Below, piece after piece: positions 1-9,204 of a stretch of 64,000 nt of DNA. Source of the stretch: Paracoccaceae bacterium (GTDB taxonomy: Bacteria; Pseudomonadota; Alphaproteobacteria; Rhodobacterales; Rhodobacteraceae); assembly GCA_958296035.1 (NCBI GenBank), contig OY282431.1:620001-684000 (forward strand), in the 5' to 3' direction. The stretch's first letter is position 1; each line of letters starts with the position of its first letter. The translations under genes were made by a program, and so were the position numbers. Under the pieces are notes generated by a model, which was not told where the DNA came from, ran no database searches, and was given only the letters and a program-made list of their open reading frames with translations.

Positions 1-570
1 GGGAAAGGAACATTCCCACGCAATACAACGGCTGTAAAGTCGGCAATCTTCGACCTGACGGTAGCAGAGCCGGAAGCTGTAATTCTGATTGGCGCATACC
101 GTTCCCTTGCTACCGTGCTGAAATGGTCCAAGGCAATAAAATTCAAACCTGTATTTGTGTCGATTTCATCCGTAGGCAGCAGCAGTCTGGCAAAATCACT
201 CGCTGGTGGAGAATACGAACTCTACATGACACAGTCGACGCCATCGTTCGAAGACATGACTAGCGATGCCGTCATCAGTTACCGCCAGGCACTTGATGCA
301 GTCTGGCCAGGTACGCCGTCTAGCTATGGATCGTTCGAGGGTTTCCTGGCTGGCATGTTGGTCGCTGAAGCACTTGGGAATTGTGGACGAGAACTGACTC
401 GAAACTGCTTCCTGGAGCAATTCTCTCAAACTGCGGTCTTTTCCGTAGGTGAGATTGATCTGGTGTACGGCGAGCGTGACAATCAGGGCCTGGACGATGT
501 GTATCTGACTGCATTCCACTCGAGTGGCCGGTTTGTTCCGGTGCGTTCGCTCAACGATAACGTAAACTGA
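1..570 (+). CDS. Periplasmic substrate-binding protein, branched-chain amino acid ABC type (3' part only)
   Basis: The reading frame is open from the first base, so the start lies outside the window; 189 residues remain. The visible part begins with a segment reading AVILIGAYRSLATVLKW and later has a stretch rich in Ser/Gly and a 'YGSFEGFLAGMLVAEAL' helix. This layout is typical of the second lobe of Leu/Ile/Val-binding-type (Peripla_BP_6) receptors. Only 9 bases separate its stop from the histidine kinase gene, so the two are probably co-transcribed. That makes it more likely to be a periplasmic sensor partner of the kinase than the receptor of a transporter, although no transporter gene can be excluded upstream. 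Family assignment is by fold-like pattern, and the ligand is unknown. Confidence 0.7.
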   Translation, partial: GKGTFPRNTTAVKSAIFDLTVAEPEAVILIGAYRSLATVLKWSKAIKFKPVFVSISSVGSSSLAKSLAGGEYELYMTQSTPSFEDMTSDAVISYRQALDAVWPGTPSSYGSFEGFLAGMLVAEALGNCGRELTRNCFLEQFSQTAVFSVGEIDLVYGERDNQGLDDVYLTAFHSSGRFVPVRSLNDNVN

Positions 571-579
571 GCTGACTGG

Positions 580-2757
580 ATGGTTGGCAATTTCCCGAAA
601 TTCCGGTTGCAGATTGCGACGCAGCTCTACGCCGTAATCAGCTTTATCGTGGCGATCACCATCATTGCGGTCGGCGTGTCGTGGCAATCATACGAACAGA
701 TCAATCAGTCGCAGCGCAAGGTCAAGGAAATTAGCTTGCCTGCAACCGTCGATGCATTTGCCATTGCCAGCAACAGCGCAGCTTTGGTGGCTGCCGCACC
801 TCGTCTGACAGCAGCTGCAAGTCCCGGTGAACTGCAAAGCGTCACAGATGAGATCGGCCTTTACCAGGAGGAGCTCCTTCTACACCTGGACGACGTCAGC
901 AAGCTCGTCGGACAGGCTATGTCAGCCACCAAAATCAGGAAAACAGCCGACCAACTGGTTTCGAATCTCGACGCGCTGCAAATGTCTATGGTCAACTTGT
1001 TCACGGTGACCGACCTCTCTGAGGAGTTTCATATTAAGCTCAAGGCGTTTGATGAACGACTCCGGTTATCTCTTCTGCCTACAATTGATGACAAGTTTTT
1101 CTTTCTTGTAACAGGATATCACGATCTCAAAGAGCCTCCGGTTCCCCCCGACCAGCATTTGACCAGCGGTGAGATCAGCGAATATCGCCATTTGGCCAAT
1201 TTGGAGCGAAATTCAAAGATCGCAATACAGTTGCTTACAAGCAGCAGGACGCTCGAAGATCCGGCTCGAATCGGAGTGATGCAGGAGCAATTCGAAACTA
1301 TCGCCGACACGTCCCTGCGCAGCATCGAAGTTCTTGCGGCCGATGACAGGACCAGTGATCTCCAGCCGTTATTCGACATTCTACTCGAAATGGGTCTGAG
1401 CGAGACCAGCGGCTTTGAATTGCGGCGACAGGAAATCGAGATATTTGAATCTCAATCCGAGCTGCTTTCCACCAACCGCCAGTTGGCGATTCAGCTGGTG
1501 GCCGACGTTGAGGTTCTGGTCAACCACTCCAGACAACAGGCCGATATCGCCGTGCGCGAGTCGGCTGAGGCAGTGCAGGCTTCTCGCCAGATCTTGCTGG
1601 TGCTGGGTGTAATCAGCATTGTTGCTTCGTTAGTGGTTTCCTGGCTGCTTGTTGGGCGGGTAATCGTTAGACGGCTGCACGCTCTCTCCACACGCATGCG
1701 CGAAATGGCCGGCGGCGATCTCGAAAAGCCGATCACAGTTTCCGGTCGAGACGAGATTGCCGAGATGGCCAAGGCGCTGGAGATTTTTCGGGCTCATGCG
1801 CTGGAAGTTCAGAGGCTGAACCTGGTGGAACAGCTTGCGGATGAGATTCAGGAAAAGAACAATGAACTTGAAGAAGTCCTACGCGACCTGAAGACAGCGC
1901 AGAACCAGATCGTCATGCGTGAGAAACTGGCGGCACTGGGTGAGCTAACGGCCGGCGTTGCTCATGAGATCAAGAATCCACTCAACTTCGTAAAGAACTT
2001 TTCGGAACTGTCACTTGAGCTTCTCGAAGAACTTGATGAAGCGTTGGACATGACTGATGAAACGAGAGACGAACAGCTTGAGGAAGTTCGTGACATCGCT
2101 GGCATGCTTACCGAAAACCTGCAGCGAATCAAGAAACACGGCAACAGGGCCGACCGCATAGTACATGACATGTTGAGCCTGGGAAGAGGAGAAGGAAAGA
2201 CCCAGGAAGTCGATATGAACGTCCTTGTGCAGGAGAATGCCAAGCTGGCGTTTCACGGCATGCGTTCATCTCTCAAGGACTTCCAGCTGCACATGACCTA
2301 CGAACTTGACCCCGAGATGGGCAAAGCGGTTGTAATACCGCAGGATTTTGGCAGGGTCGTGCTGAATATCGTCAGCAATTCATGCTATGCGACCAACGTC
2401 AAGTCCCAAAAGCTCATGGACGATGCCGGGCCGGACGGCAAGAGCGATTACCTGCCAACACTGTCAATCAAGACAAAACGAATCGATTCCAGGATTTCGA
2501 TCACGATCAGGGATAACGGTTTCGGTATACCCGATAATGTTCGACACAAGATCTTCAATCCCTTCTTCACGACAAAGCCACCGGAACAGGGAACCGGCTT
2601 GGGCCTAGCACTTTCCAACGACATCGTAAGGCAGCACGGCGGCACACTGACTGTCAATACAGAGCCAGGCCGGTTTACAGAGATGACAATCGAGTTTCCG
2701 GCCGATGCCCGAGCCAGCCTGCAAGCTGCAGGGGGAGAGGAAAGCGATCTGGTCTAG
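580..2757 (+). CDS. Membrane-bound sensor histidine kinase (HAMP, HisKA, HATPase)
   Basis: The 725-residue protein has a first membrane segment at about residues 15-35, a roughly 300-residue predicted periplasmic helical region, and a second membrane segment at about 338-358. A HAMP linker (about 358-405) and a coiled coil (about 415-450) follow. The phosphoacceptor motif VAHEIKNPLNF places the phosphorylated His near residue 462. The ATP-binding domain shows the N box (NIVSNSCYA, about 596-604), DNGFGI (645-650) and GTGLGL (671-676). It would autophosphorylate and pass phosphate to a response regulator, but none is encoded here. It lies 9 bases after a periplasmic binding protein gene, a context that suggests sensing through a liganded receptor. 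The ATG at 580 is chosen because the hydrophobic N-terminus follows directly. Confidence 0.93.
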   Translation: MVGNFPKFRLQIATQLYAVISFIVAITIIAVGVSWQSYEQINQSQRKVKEISLPATVDAFAIASNSAALVAAAPRLTAAASPGELQSVTDEIGLYQEELLLHLDDVSKLVGQAMSATKIRKTADQLVSNLDALQMSMVNLFTVTDLSEEFHIKLKAFDERLRLSLLPTIDDKFFFLVTGYHDLKEPPVPPDQHLTSGEISEYRHLANLERNSKIAIQLLTSSRTLEDPARIGVMQEQFETIADTSLRSIEVLAADDRTSDLQPLFDILLEMGLSETSGFELRRQEIEIFESQSELLSTNRQLAIQLVADVEVLVNHSRQQADIAVRESAEAVQASRQILLVLGVISIVASLVVSWLLVGRVIVRRLHALSTRMREMAGGDLEKPITVSGRDEIAEMAKALEIFRAHALEVQRLNLVEQLADEIQEKNNELEEVLRDLKTAQNQIVMREKLAALGELTAGVAHEIKNPLNFVKNFSELSLELLEELDEALDMTDETRDEQLEEVRDIAGMLTENLQRIKKHGNRADRIVHDMLSLGRGEGKTQEVDMNVLVQENAKLAFHGMRSSLKDFQLHMTYELDPEMGKAVVIPQDFGRVVLNIVSNSCYATNVKSQKLMDDAGPDGKSDYLPTLSIKTKRIDSRISITIRDNGFGIPDNVRHKIFNPFFTTKPPEQGTGLGLALSNDIVRQHGGTLTVNTEPGRFTEMTIEFPADARASLQAAGGEESDLV

Positions 2758-2901
2758 ATGATGAATCGCCGATAGGCACCGGCTTGGTTACGCCGCGTCA
2801 AGAATCGGATCTGGCGGGCCCAGTCTCTCTTCGAATTAGGCTGCGAGAGAATCCCGGCGGCACCAAGATCCCACCTGTTTGGAATGTGTCAGGGGCAACC
2901 T

Positions 2902-3261
2902 TCATCCAGAAAGGTGGGCATGGGCATCTTGAAGGGAATCATGAATTGGTACAATTCTATCAAATCCGCTGATCTTGAAGACCTCACGAATCCTGGGAGA
3001 CAATGAGCAAAGGACCAGATTGCTCCTTTGAGTTTTCAAGGTCTTGGCAATCAGGAGGATTGCTCGTAATCCGGCACTACTGACATAATCAAGCTTTCCC
3101 ATGTCAATGAGAACCTTGTACTGTCCCTCCTGTGAAGCTTGGTCTGCGGTCCGGAGTTGTCGCAAGACCGAGTCTTCGAAATCCCGTGAGTTTGTTCCAT
3201 CAAGGCGTCCCTCGGGAGTAACTGTCAAGACGTCGCCGTCGATCCGAGCTTGTGAACTCAT
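2902..3261 (-). CDS. STAS-domain protein (anti-sigma factor antagonist type)
   Basis: The 119-residue protein consists of one STAS domain. The core reads LIDMGKLDYVSSAGLRAILLIAK, where Ser61 or Ser62 matches the phosphorylatable serine of SpoIIAA/RsbV-type antagonists. Members of this family bind a partner-switching kinase or anti-sigma factor when unphosphorylated. No such kinase/phosphatase partner is visible; the nearby histidine kinase is on the other strand and has a normal HisKA domain. The gene faces the kinase gene tail to tail, with about 145 bases between them in which I see no clear terminator. The STAS call is firm; the pathway is not known. Confidence 0.88.
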   Translation of the reverse strand: MSSQARIDGDVLTVTPEGRLDGTNSRDFEDSVLRQLRTADQASQEGQYKVLIDMGKLDYVSSAGLRAILLIAKTLKTQRSNLVLCSLSPRIREVFKISGFDRIVPIHDSLQDAHAHLSG

Positions 3262-3622
3262 ATATCCACCAATAATTCGTACCTTCCTATTCTATAGTTG
3301 TCCCAACAGAATTTTCAAGCAGGGACTACTTCCCAATCCTGAACCTACCTCCTCCGAACTCACCGAAGATGTGCCATTTGCATTAACGCTGCCGGTGTTC
3401 ACTCGTAGAGTGATGAATCAGCTGCCAGCCACTAGGGGGCAATGGAAGAAATTCCCTGCTCCGGATAGACTTCGATGAGTAGTCCGTGTCGGATAGGGTT
3501 TAGAGCCTGTTCCTTAAGCCGGCAGGAGGCGAATGGAGTTCGGTATTGTGCCCTCTTGCGAGGATAATATCCATCCGCCGGTGCGCGGCTCTGACGACCG
3601 GCTTGTCAGGCGCGTGCGGCCG

Positions 3623-3930
3623 ATGAACATGCCCTGGAACCCGACCGCACGCGACAGGTATAAGCGCCCCGACAACGTCACGCAATCCGATGTGACCGAT
3701 CAGGAGTGGGCACTGATCGAGCCCATGCTGCCCCCGCCGCATGCCGTGGGGCGGCCCCGCACCACCTGCATGCGGGGGTCCGAGAGGCTACGATGCGGGC
3801 AATAAGATCAAGGGTCGCAAGCGTCACAGCGTTGTCGATGTCGAGGGCAGTCCGCTTATGGTGCCGGCATCCAGGACCGTGACGGCTGTATCCTTCGACG
3901 ATCTCCATTTGCTCCACCGCGGCCAGTTGC
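3623..3930 (+). pseudogene. IS5-family transposase remnant with internal deletion and frameshifts
   Basis: The 5' part reads VTDQEWALIEPMLPPP...GRPRTT, the classic N-terminus of IS5-group (IS427/IS1031-like) transposases. After base 3780 the homology resumes in another frame with GPRGYDAGNKIKGRKRHSVVDV, the start of the DDE catalytic core in this family. The roughly 80 residues normally between these blocks are missing. A further frame change near 3870 (a reading with IQDRDG appears in another frame) removes the rest. The catalytic domain is essentially absent, so this is a dead element. I could not identify its terminal inverted repeats. Confidence 0.75.
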
Positions 3931-3936
3931 CTGACC

Positions 3937-4468
3937 GGACATGCATCCCCCATGTTCTCTGTTTCGAATCTTCGGAAATCAATGCAGCGGAAACGATGCT
4001 CAATGCCACGATACGGCCCTTTACAATACCCGAGTGCTTGACCGTCACAGTCTACGCAACGCCGATGGCGATCCCCGGCGGCACCATTTCGGGCTCCAGC
4101 GCATTTTCCCTGCCGCGTCTCACGGCCTTCAACATTCCCGGATAATCACTTCCGATGGTGATTCCATCGAGCCGTTCCAGAGGCATGGCCGTGGCGACTT
4201 CATCCACGAGGAGGATCACTGCCGACTGAATCCGGGCCGTCATGCGCGCGTCCCCGCACCGACCCAGCGAAAGCTCATACCGGCCGCCGGATGTCGGCCT
4301 ACAGCCGAAGGCGTCGGCATCCGACTCTTCGTTTCCCAATCCCGTCGTTGTCTCTTCCTGAAAAGCGTCGTCAAAGCCGCTCTCCACTGCTTCTTCAAGA
4401 GCCGGTCGGAGTTTCTGCCCGATCATCGCATGCAACCTTGCAGTCTCCTCGTCGTTGCGCGGGGCCAA
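3937..4468 (-). pseudogene. Decayed unknown gene with in-frame stop, next to IS5 remnant
   Basis: On the minus strand an open frame runs from 4468 to a TAG at 4052-4054. The same frame then continues without another stop past the IS remnant border. The two pieces flow together: ...EMVPPGIAIGVA, stop, TVTVKHSGIVKGRIVALSIVSAALISED. The composition is protein-like (LLVDEVATAMPLERLDGITIGSDY). The downstream end runs into the antisense of the IS5 transposase at about 3940. The simplest reading is a gene interrupted by the insertion and then by a nonsense mutation. I do not recognise the family. It is also possible that the whole frame is spurious. Confidence 0.35.
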
Positions 4469-5353
4469 GAAGAAAGTGTGGCTTTAGCTAGCCGCCTCGG
4501 GGTTGTAGTCGAAATCGCTTGGCAGCGTGCGTCCTGATTTGCGCCTAACGAGCAGCCTTTTGGGCGAAACTGCGAGAAGCAATACCTGTTCTCTGATCAT
4601 CTGAAGCCGGTATCAAACCGGCAACAAAGATGGAAAAAATTCATGGAGAAGGGCATTGTACAGACTGATCGCTAACAGGAACTGCTGCTCGGACATTGAA
4701 TTTCCACAGGCCTCGAATTATCCAAATGCAAAATTCGGTGGCACAGGAATTCCTGGAATTACATTGACTACCCGCATTGGATGCGGGCCCAGAAATCATG
4801 CATGAGATTCATGCGTTTAACCAGAATTCTCGGCCATACCAAACACAGCTTTTCATTGTGTAGAGACTTGTGAAGTGCAACATCTGATAGTCGAGAATGA
4901 TCTTGTATCTGGATTAGCGCTTTGCACACAGTAGGCATTAGGAGCATGTCTTCCTGGACAATTCCAGATGGTCGGCAACTGCCTTGGATAGTTGCGGTTA
5001 AGTCCTGCACTGATGTTGAATTTGCTCTCTTGCCAGCAGATGGCAGGTGAACACAGATAATTCAAACAGCGAGCGACGTTGGCATTCAAGAAGATCTGCA
5101 GCGTTGCAGAGTTCAGAGTGAGGACAGGCAACTCTGCCGAAATCGGTCGCAATTCAATGTGAGAAGGATAGAACAGCATTGCAGTCAACGTGTGCAAGCC
5201 TATATTGCTTTCAACTCGGCCCGAGAAACAACCCAATACGGTTTCAACCGAAACACTTGCATCCCTGTTAAAGAACCGCTTTGCTGCAAGCCAGAACATC
5301 CGTTGCCTGGTAGGCCTCGCGCTAGGCACTCTGCCGGAGATTGGACGGTATAC
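4469..5353. other. Non-coding stretch upstream of hemA
   Basis: No convincing gene was found on either strand. The longest open frames (for example 4853-5371 minus) have unbiased, Cys- and Arg-rich translations without recognisable motifs. The promoter of the 5-aminolevulinate synthase gene is expected near the right end, but I cannot point to clear -35/-10 boxes. Confidence 0.5.
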
Positions 5354-6568
5354 GTGAATTTCGATCGTCAATTTAAGGCGCAGCTTGAGAAGTTGAAAGA
5401 GGAGGGCAACTACCGCATCTTTGCCGATATCGAACGGAAATGCGGACAGTTTCCCAGGGCCCGCAACTACTTTGATGGCGGCACTCGCGATGTCGATGTC
5501 TGGTGCTCAAACGATTACCTGGGAATGGGCCAGCATCCGAAAGTCATTGCAGCGATGACGGACGCGCTCCGCAATAGCGGGGCCGGAGCCGGGGGCACCC
5601 GGAATATTTCCGGTACTACTCACTACCACGTTCTCCTGGAACAGGAGCTCGCAGATCTGCATGGGAAGGAAGCGGCCCTGATCTTCACGTCAGGTTACGT
5701 CGCCAATTGGTCAACGTTGTCCACCTTGGGCTCTCGTGTTCCGAACTCGGTCATATTGTCTGACGAAAAGAATCATGCATCAATGATCGAGGGAATTCGA
5801 CACTCACGTGCCGACAAGCGAATCTGGCGCCGGAACAGCCTTCAAGATCTGCAACAAAAACTTCTGACCTGTCCGACCGATGCAATGAAGATTGTGGCTT
5901 TCGAATCTATTCACTCCATGGACGGAGACATCGCCCCGGTGGGGCGGATTTGTAAACTTGCCCACCGATATGGAGCCCTGACCTTTCTGGACGAAGTCCA
6001 CGCGGTCGGGATTTATGGAGAAAGGGGCGGTGGAATTGCTGAGCGCGACGGTGTCATGGATCGTGTGGACATCATTCAGGGAACGCTGGGAAAGGCATTC
6101 GGAATCATTGGCGGTTACATTGCAGCATCCCGGCAATGCTGTGATTTCATACGCTCATTCGCCAGTGGCTTCATTTTCACGACAGCACTTCCGCCATCAA
6201 TTGTTGCCGGCGCGCTTGCATCGGTCAGACATCTCAAGGAAAGCGGTGAGGAGCGGGCGCAACAGCACAGGATGGTCAAGACGCTCAGGACCCGGCTGGA
6301 CGAATACAGAATTCCTCACATGCCCAATCCCGGTCATATCGTTCCAATCCTGATCATGGACCCTGTCAAATGCAGGATGATTTCGGACTTGCTGCTGGAA
6401 AATTACGGGATCTATGTTCAGCCCATAAACTATCCGACGGTTCCCAAGGGAACCGAAAGACTCCGTGTGACGCCGTCTGCATTGCATGATGATGCAGATG
6501 TCGACAAATTTGTCGATGCAGTTTCTGAACTCTGGGCACGCTGCGCACTGTCCCGGGTGGCGGCTTGA
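5354..6568 (+). CDS. hemA: 5-aminolevulinate synthase
   Basis: This PLP enzyme condenses glycine and succinyl-CoA to 5-aminolevulinate, the first step of tetrapyrrole synthesis in Alphaproteobacteria. The 404-residue product has the family N-terminus ([29 protein letters not shown]), the PLP-contacting FLDEVHAVG (Asp213) and the Schiff-base lysine in GTLGKAFG (Lys247). The open frame extends upstream, but homology begins at [18 protein letters not shown], so I chose the GTG at 5354; a weak GGACGG precedes it by 5 bases. It stands alone on the plus strand and converges on cobQ. Its product feeds the precorrins used by the B12 cluster that follows, which makes the location meaningful. Confidence 0.95.
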   Translation: MNFDRQFKAQLEKLKEEGNYRIFADIERKCGQFPRARNYFDGGTRDVDVWCSNDYLGMGQHPKVIAAMTDALRNSGAGAGGTRNISGTTHYHVLLEQELADLHGKEAALIFTSGYVANWSTLSTLGSRVPNSVILSDEKNHASMIEGIRHSRADKRIWRRNSLQDLQQKLLTCPTDAMKIVAFESIHSMDGDIAPVGRICKLAHRYGALTFLDEVHAVGIYGERGGGIAERDGVMDRVDIIQGTLGKAFGIIGGYIAASRQCCDFIRSFASGFIFTTALPPSIVAGALASVRHLKESGEERAQQHRMVKTLRTRLDEYRIPHMPNPGHIVPILIMDPVKCRMISDLLLENYGIYVQPINYPTVPKGTERLRVTPSALHDDADVDKFVDAVSELWARCALSRVAA

Positions 6569-7060
6569 GGTCGGACAGGTCTCCATGAACATCCAGTTGA
6601 AAGTGTGAGGTGTTGTTTCCTGCCGGGCCAGATGGACGCCTTGGCAAGAAGATCGGTCTTGAAAAGAAATTGGGTTCTGTCGTCAATGATTCCAGAGAGC
6701 TGAGAGTTCGAGTCTCGGCGCCTGTTGGATCATTGCAATGAGCCTTTCTACTTGCAACGACATTCTGGGTAGAAACCCCTCCAGATCAAACCAGTGACGC
6801 GCAAATATCGGCATGGGGACTGACCAAGAATTCTGGCTCCACGGCTGCCGGGATGTTGCCAAAGACAACATGCACTAGTTTTCCGGCCAATCTCGTAAGT
6901 CATTTGCAGGGTAATCCGCGCCGGCAGTAATGCCTTGCCACTCTGATTGTCGGCAATGATGGTGGGCTGCAATAGGAACGGCGCAAAAGGTTCATTGGCG
7001 CGGAGTGCGAGCAGGGCGTGGACTGCGAACCGCAAGAGGCAGGAATGGAACGGTACAGCG
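6569..7060. other. Intergenic stretch between convergent hemA and cobQ
   Basis: There are about 490 bases between two converging genes. The open frames here (for example 6748-7035 minus) show no motif that I can support. No T-rich terminator hairpin was recognised for either gene. Confidence 0.5.
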
Positions 7061-8557
7061 TCAGGATTGTGTATGTCCCGGGACTGTGGTTTTCCCCCTG
7101 GCGATTGTAGCCAGACGTGAGATGTCGATGTGGGCTTCGAGGTGGCGAGCCAACGCGTTCAGACTTTGATCAACCGTGCGATCATAGTCCAGAATTGACC
7201 TGGCAGCCCCAAACCTGGCCAGAAATGCCCGTCGAAAGTCATTGCTTTTGAATAAACCGTGTAGATATGTGCCAAAAACACGGCCATCCTGTGAAACCGC
7301 CCCGTCCGGACGCCAGTTCTTTCCTTTCCTGACCCAGGCAAAGGGCCGTTGGCAATCGACACCATTCGTTTTTCCAATGTGGATCTCATAGGCTTCAATG
7401 ACCGCTTCAGTCTCGGCGCACTTTGCAACCCGCCGCGAAACGGTCTTTTCGTTTTCCATTTCAGAGGCAACATTCAGCAAACCTAGTCCGCCTACAACGC
7501 CGGCCTGCCCCTCGAAGCCCTCAGGGTCGCAAACGCTTGAACCCAGCATCTGGTAACCCCCGCAAATTCCCAGAACGCTGCCCCCTCGCCGAACATGGGA
7601 AATCAGATCATGGTCCCAGCCCGTACGACGAAGGTATTCAAGATCCGACATTGTCGACTTGCTACCGGGAAGAATGACAAGATCAATGCCGGCTGGAATG
7701 GCTTGATCCGGCGAAATCATCTGAAGTGTGCAGTCCTCTTCGAGGGCCAGCGGATCCAGATCGTCGAAGTTCGAGATTCGTGGAAGCATCAGACAGGCAA
7801 TTTTCAGCTTCCCTCCCGGAGAGGTCGAGGCATTCTGCAGGTCAACAGAATCTTCCGACGGCAAGCTGGATGCACCCGAAAACCAGGGGACCAGGCCTAG
7901 ACCGGACCAGCCTGTATCGGCGGCAATGCGACGATATCCGGCAGCGAAAAGTGAAGCATCTCCACGAAACTTGTTGACAACGAAGCCCTTGACCAGTTGT
8001 CGGTCACGGGGGTCCAGCACCGACCAGGTGCCAACGAGCTGGGCGATGACGCCTCCGCGGTCAATGTCGCCAATCAAAACGACCGGTACATTGGCAGCTT
8101 GGGCAAAACCCATGTTAGCAATGTCGCCGGTGCGCAAATTTGTCTCGGCGGGACTGCCAGCCCCCTCGACAATTACAATGTCAGAACGGTCGCGCAAGCG
8201 CTGGAAGCTGTCCAGAACAAGTGGCAGGAGCGCAGGCTTGATCCGCGTATATCCCGCCGCTGACTCATTTGACCAAACACCGCCCTGAACAATGACCTGG
8301 GCTCCGGCCTCGGATTGCGGTTTCAGTAAGACTGGATTCATATGCACGCTCGGCTCGACGCCACATGCCAGGGCTTGCAGTGCTTGTGCTCTTCCGATTT
8401 CACCGTTCTCTATGGTCACCGACGAATTGTTTGACATGTTTTGTGGCTTGAATGGTGCCACTCGGTATCCACGGTTACGGAAGAGTCGGCATAGCCCGGC
8501 AACAAGCAGTGACTTGCCCACATTGGAGCCGGTACCCTGGAGCATGATGCAGTGCAT
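7061..8557 (-). CDS. cobQ: Cobyric acid synthase (glutamine-hydrolysing)
   Basis: CobQ amidates four side chains (b, d, e and g) of adenosylcobyrinate a,c-diamide using ATP and glutamine. The 498-residue protein starts with the ATP-binding MLQGTGSNVGKSLLVAGL (P-loop-like, residues 5-22) and PFKPQNMSNNS, followed by the DIDRGG motif (164-169). The C-terminal class I glutamine amidotransferase domain carries the nucleophile Cys332 in GICGGYQMLG and the histidine region YLHGLF. Length is normal for the family. It is the last gene of the minus-strand run cbiD-cobK-cobW-cobN-cobO-cobQ, 38 bases after cobO. Confidence 0.96.
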   Translation of the reverse strand: MHCIMLQGTGSNVGKSLLVAGLCRLFRNRGYRVAPFKPQNMSNNSSVTIENGEIGRAQALQALACGVEPSVHMNPVLLKPQSEAGAQVIVQGGVWSNESAAGYTRIKPALLPLVLDSFQRLRDRSDIVIVEGAGSPAETNLRTGDIANMGFAQAANVPVVLIGDIDRGGVIAQLVGTWSVLDPRDRQLVKGFVVNKFRGDASLFAAGYRRIAADTGWSGLGLVPWFSGASSLPSEDSVDLQNASTSPGGKLKIACLMLPRISNFDDLDPLALEEDCTLQMISPDQAIPAGIDLVILPGSKSTMSDLEYLRRTGWDHDLISHVRRGGSVLGICGGYQMLGSSVCDPEGFEGQAGVVGGLGLLNVASEMENEKTVSRRVAKCAETEAVIEAYEIHIGKTNGVDCQRPFAWVRKGKNWRPDGAVSQDGRVFGTYLHGLFKSNDFRRAFLARFGAARSILDYDRTVDQSLNALARHLEAHIDISRLATIARGKTTVPGHTQS

Positions 8558-8595
8558 GATGTACGAGCGCTCCCGGCGTTGAACGTCTCGGCAGT

Positions 8596-9204
8596 CTAGA
8601 ACTCGATGCCGGGCTGGGCCTTGACCCCGGAACGGAAGGGATGCTTGACAAGCGCCATCTCGGTTACAAGATCGGCCATTTCAATGATGCGGTCATGCGC
8701 ATTGCGTCCGGTCAGAATGACGTGCGTGTTTTCCGGGCGGGAAGAGGCCAGAAAGTCGCAGACCTCTTCGATATCGAGATATCCATAGCGGATGGCGATG
8801 TTGATTTCGTCCAGTAGGACAAGTTTGAGATGATCATCGACAATAAGTGATCGTGCTTTTTCCCACGCTTCCTGCGTCAACTGGATGTCGCGAATGCGGT
8901 CCTGTGTTTCCCAGGTGAATCCTTCACCCATTGTGTAAAATTGGCAAGTGTCGCTAAATTCGGACGTAATCAGGTCACGCTCTCCGGTCTTCATGCCTCC
9001 CTTGATGAACTGGACAACGGCGCAGGGAATCCGATGTGCGATGCATCGAAATACCATGCCGAATGCCGCAGAGGACTTTCCTTTTCCCTTTCCGGTATGA
9101 ACGATGATCAGACCTCGCTCGGTGGTCTTGGTGGCCATGATCTTGTCGCGGGCGGCCTTCTTCTTGGCCATCTTGATCTTGTGTCTTGCCGGGTCCTTAA
9201 TCAT
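8596..9204 (-). CDS. cobO: Cob(I)yrinic acid a,c-diamide adenosyltransferase
   Basis: This CobO/BtuR/CobA-type enzyme transfers the adenosyl group of ATP to reduced cobalt. The 202-residue protein has the characteristic P-loop HTGKGKGKSSAAFG (about residues 36-49) and later VLLDEINIAIRYGYLD and NTHVILTGRNAHD, both hallmarks of the family. The Lys-rich N-terminus (about 25 residues) is common in alphaproteobacterial members. Its start codon overlaps the cobN stop (ATGA, 9201-9204), which indicates translational coupling and supports this start over the internal methionines. Confidence 0.95.
   Translation of the reverse strand: MIKDPARHKIKMAKKKAARDKIMATKTTERGLIIVHTGKGKGKSSAAFGMVFRCIAHRIPCAVVQFIKGGMKTGERDLITSEFSDTCQFYTMGEGFTWETQDRIRDIQLTQEAWEKARSLIVDDHLKLVLLDEINIAIRYGYLDIEEVCDFLASSRPENTHVILTGRNAHDRIIEMADLVTEMALVKHPFRSGVKAQPGIEF

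Noticed and set aside
4853..5371. Minus-strand open frame of about 170 codons upstream of hemA
   Set aside because: It overlaps the hemA start region antisense and its translation has no motif.
6748..7035. Minus-strand open frame downstream of cobQ
   Set aside because: It has no recognisable motif or ribosome-binding site and its composition looks unselected.
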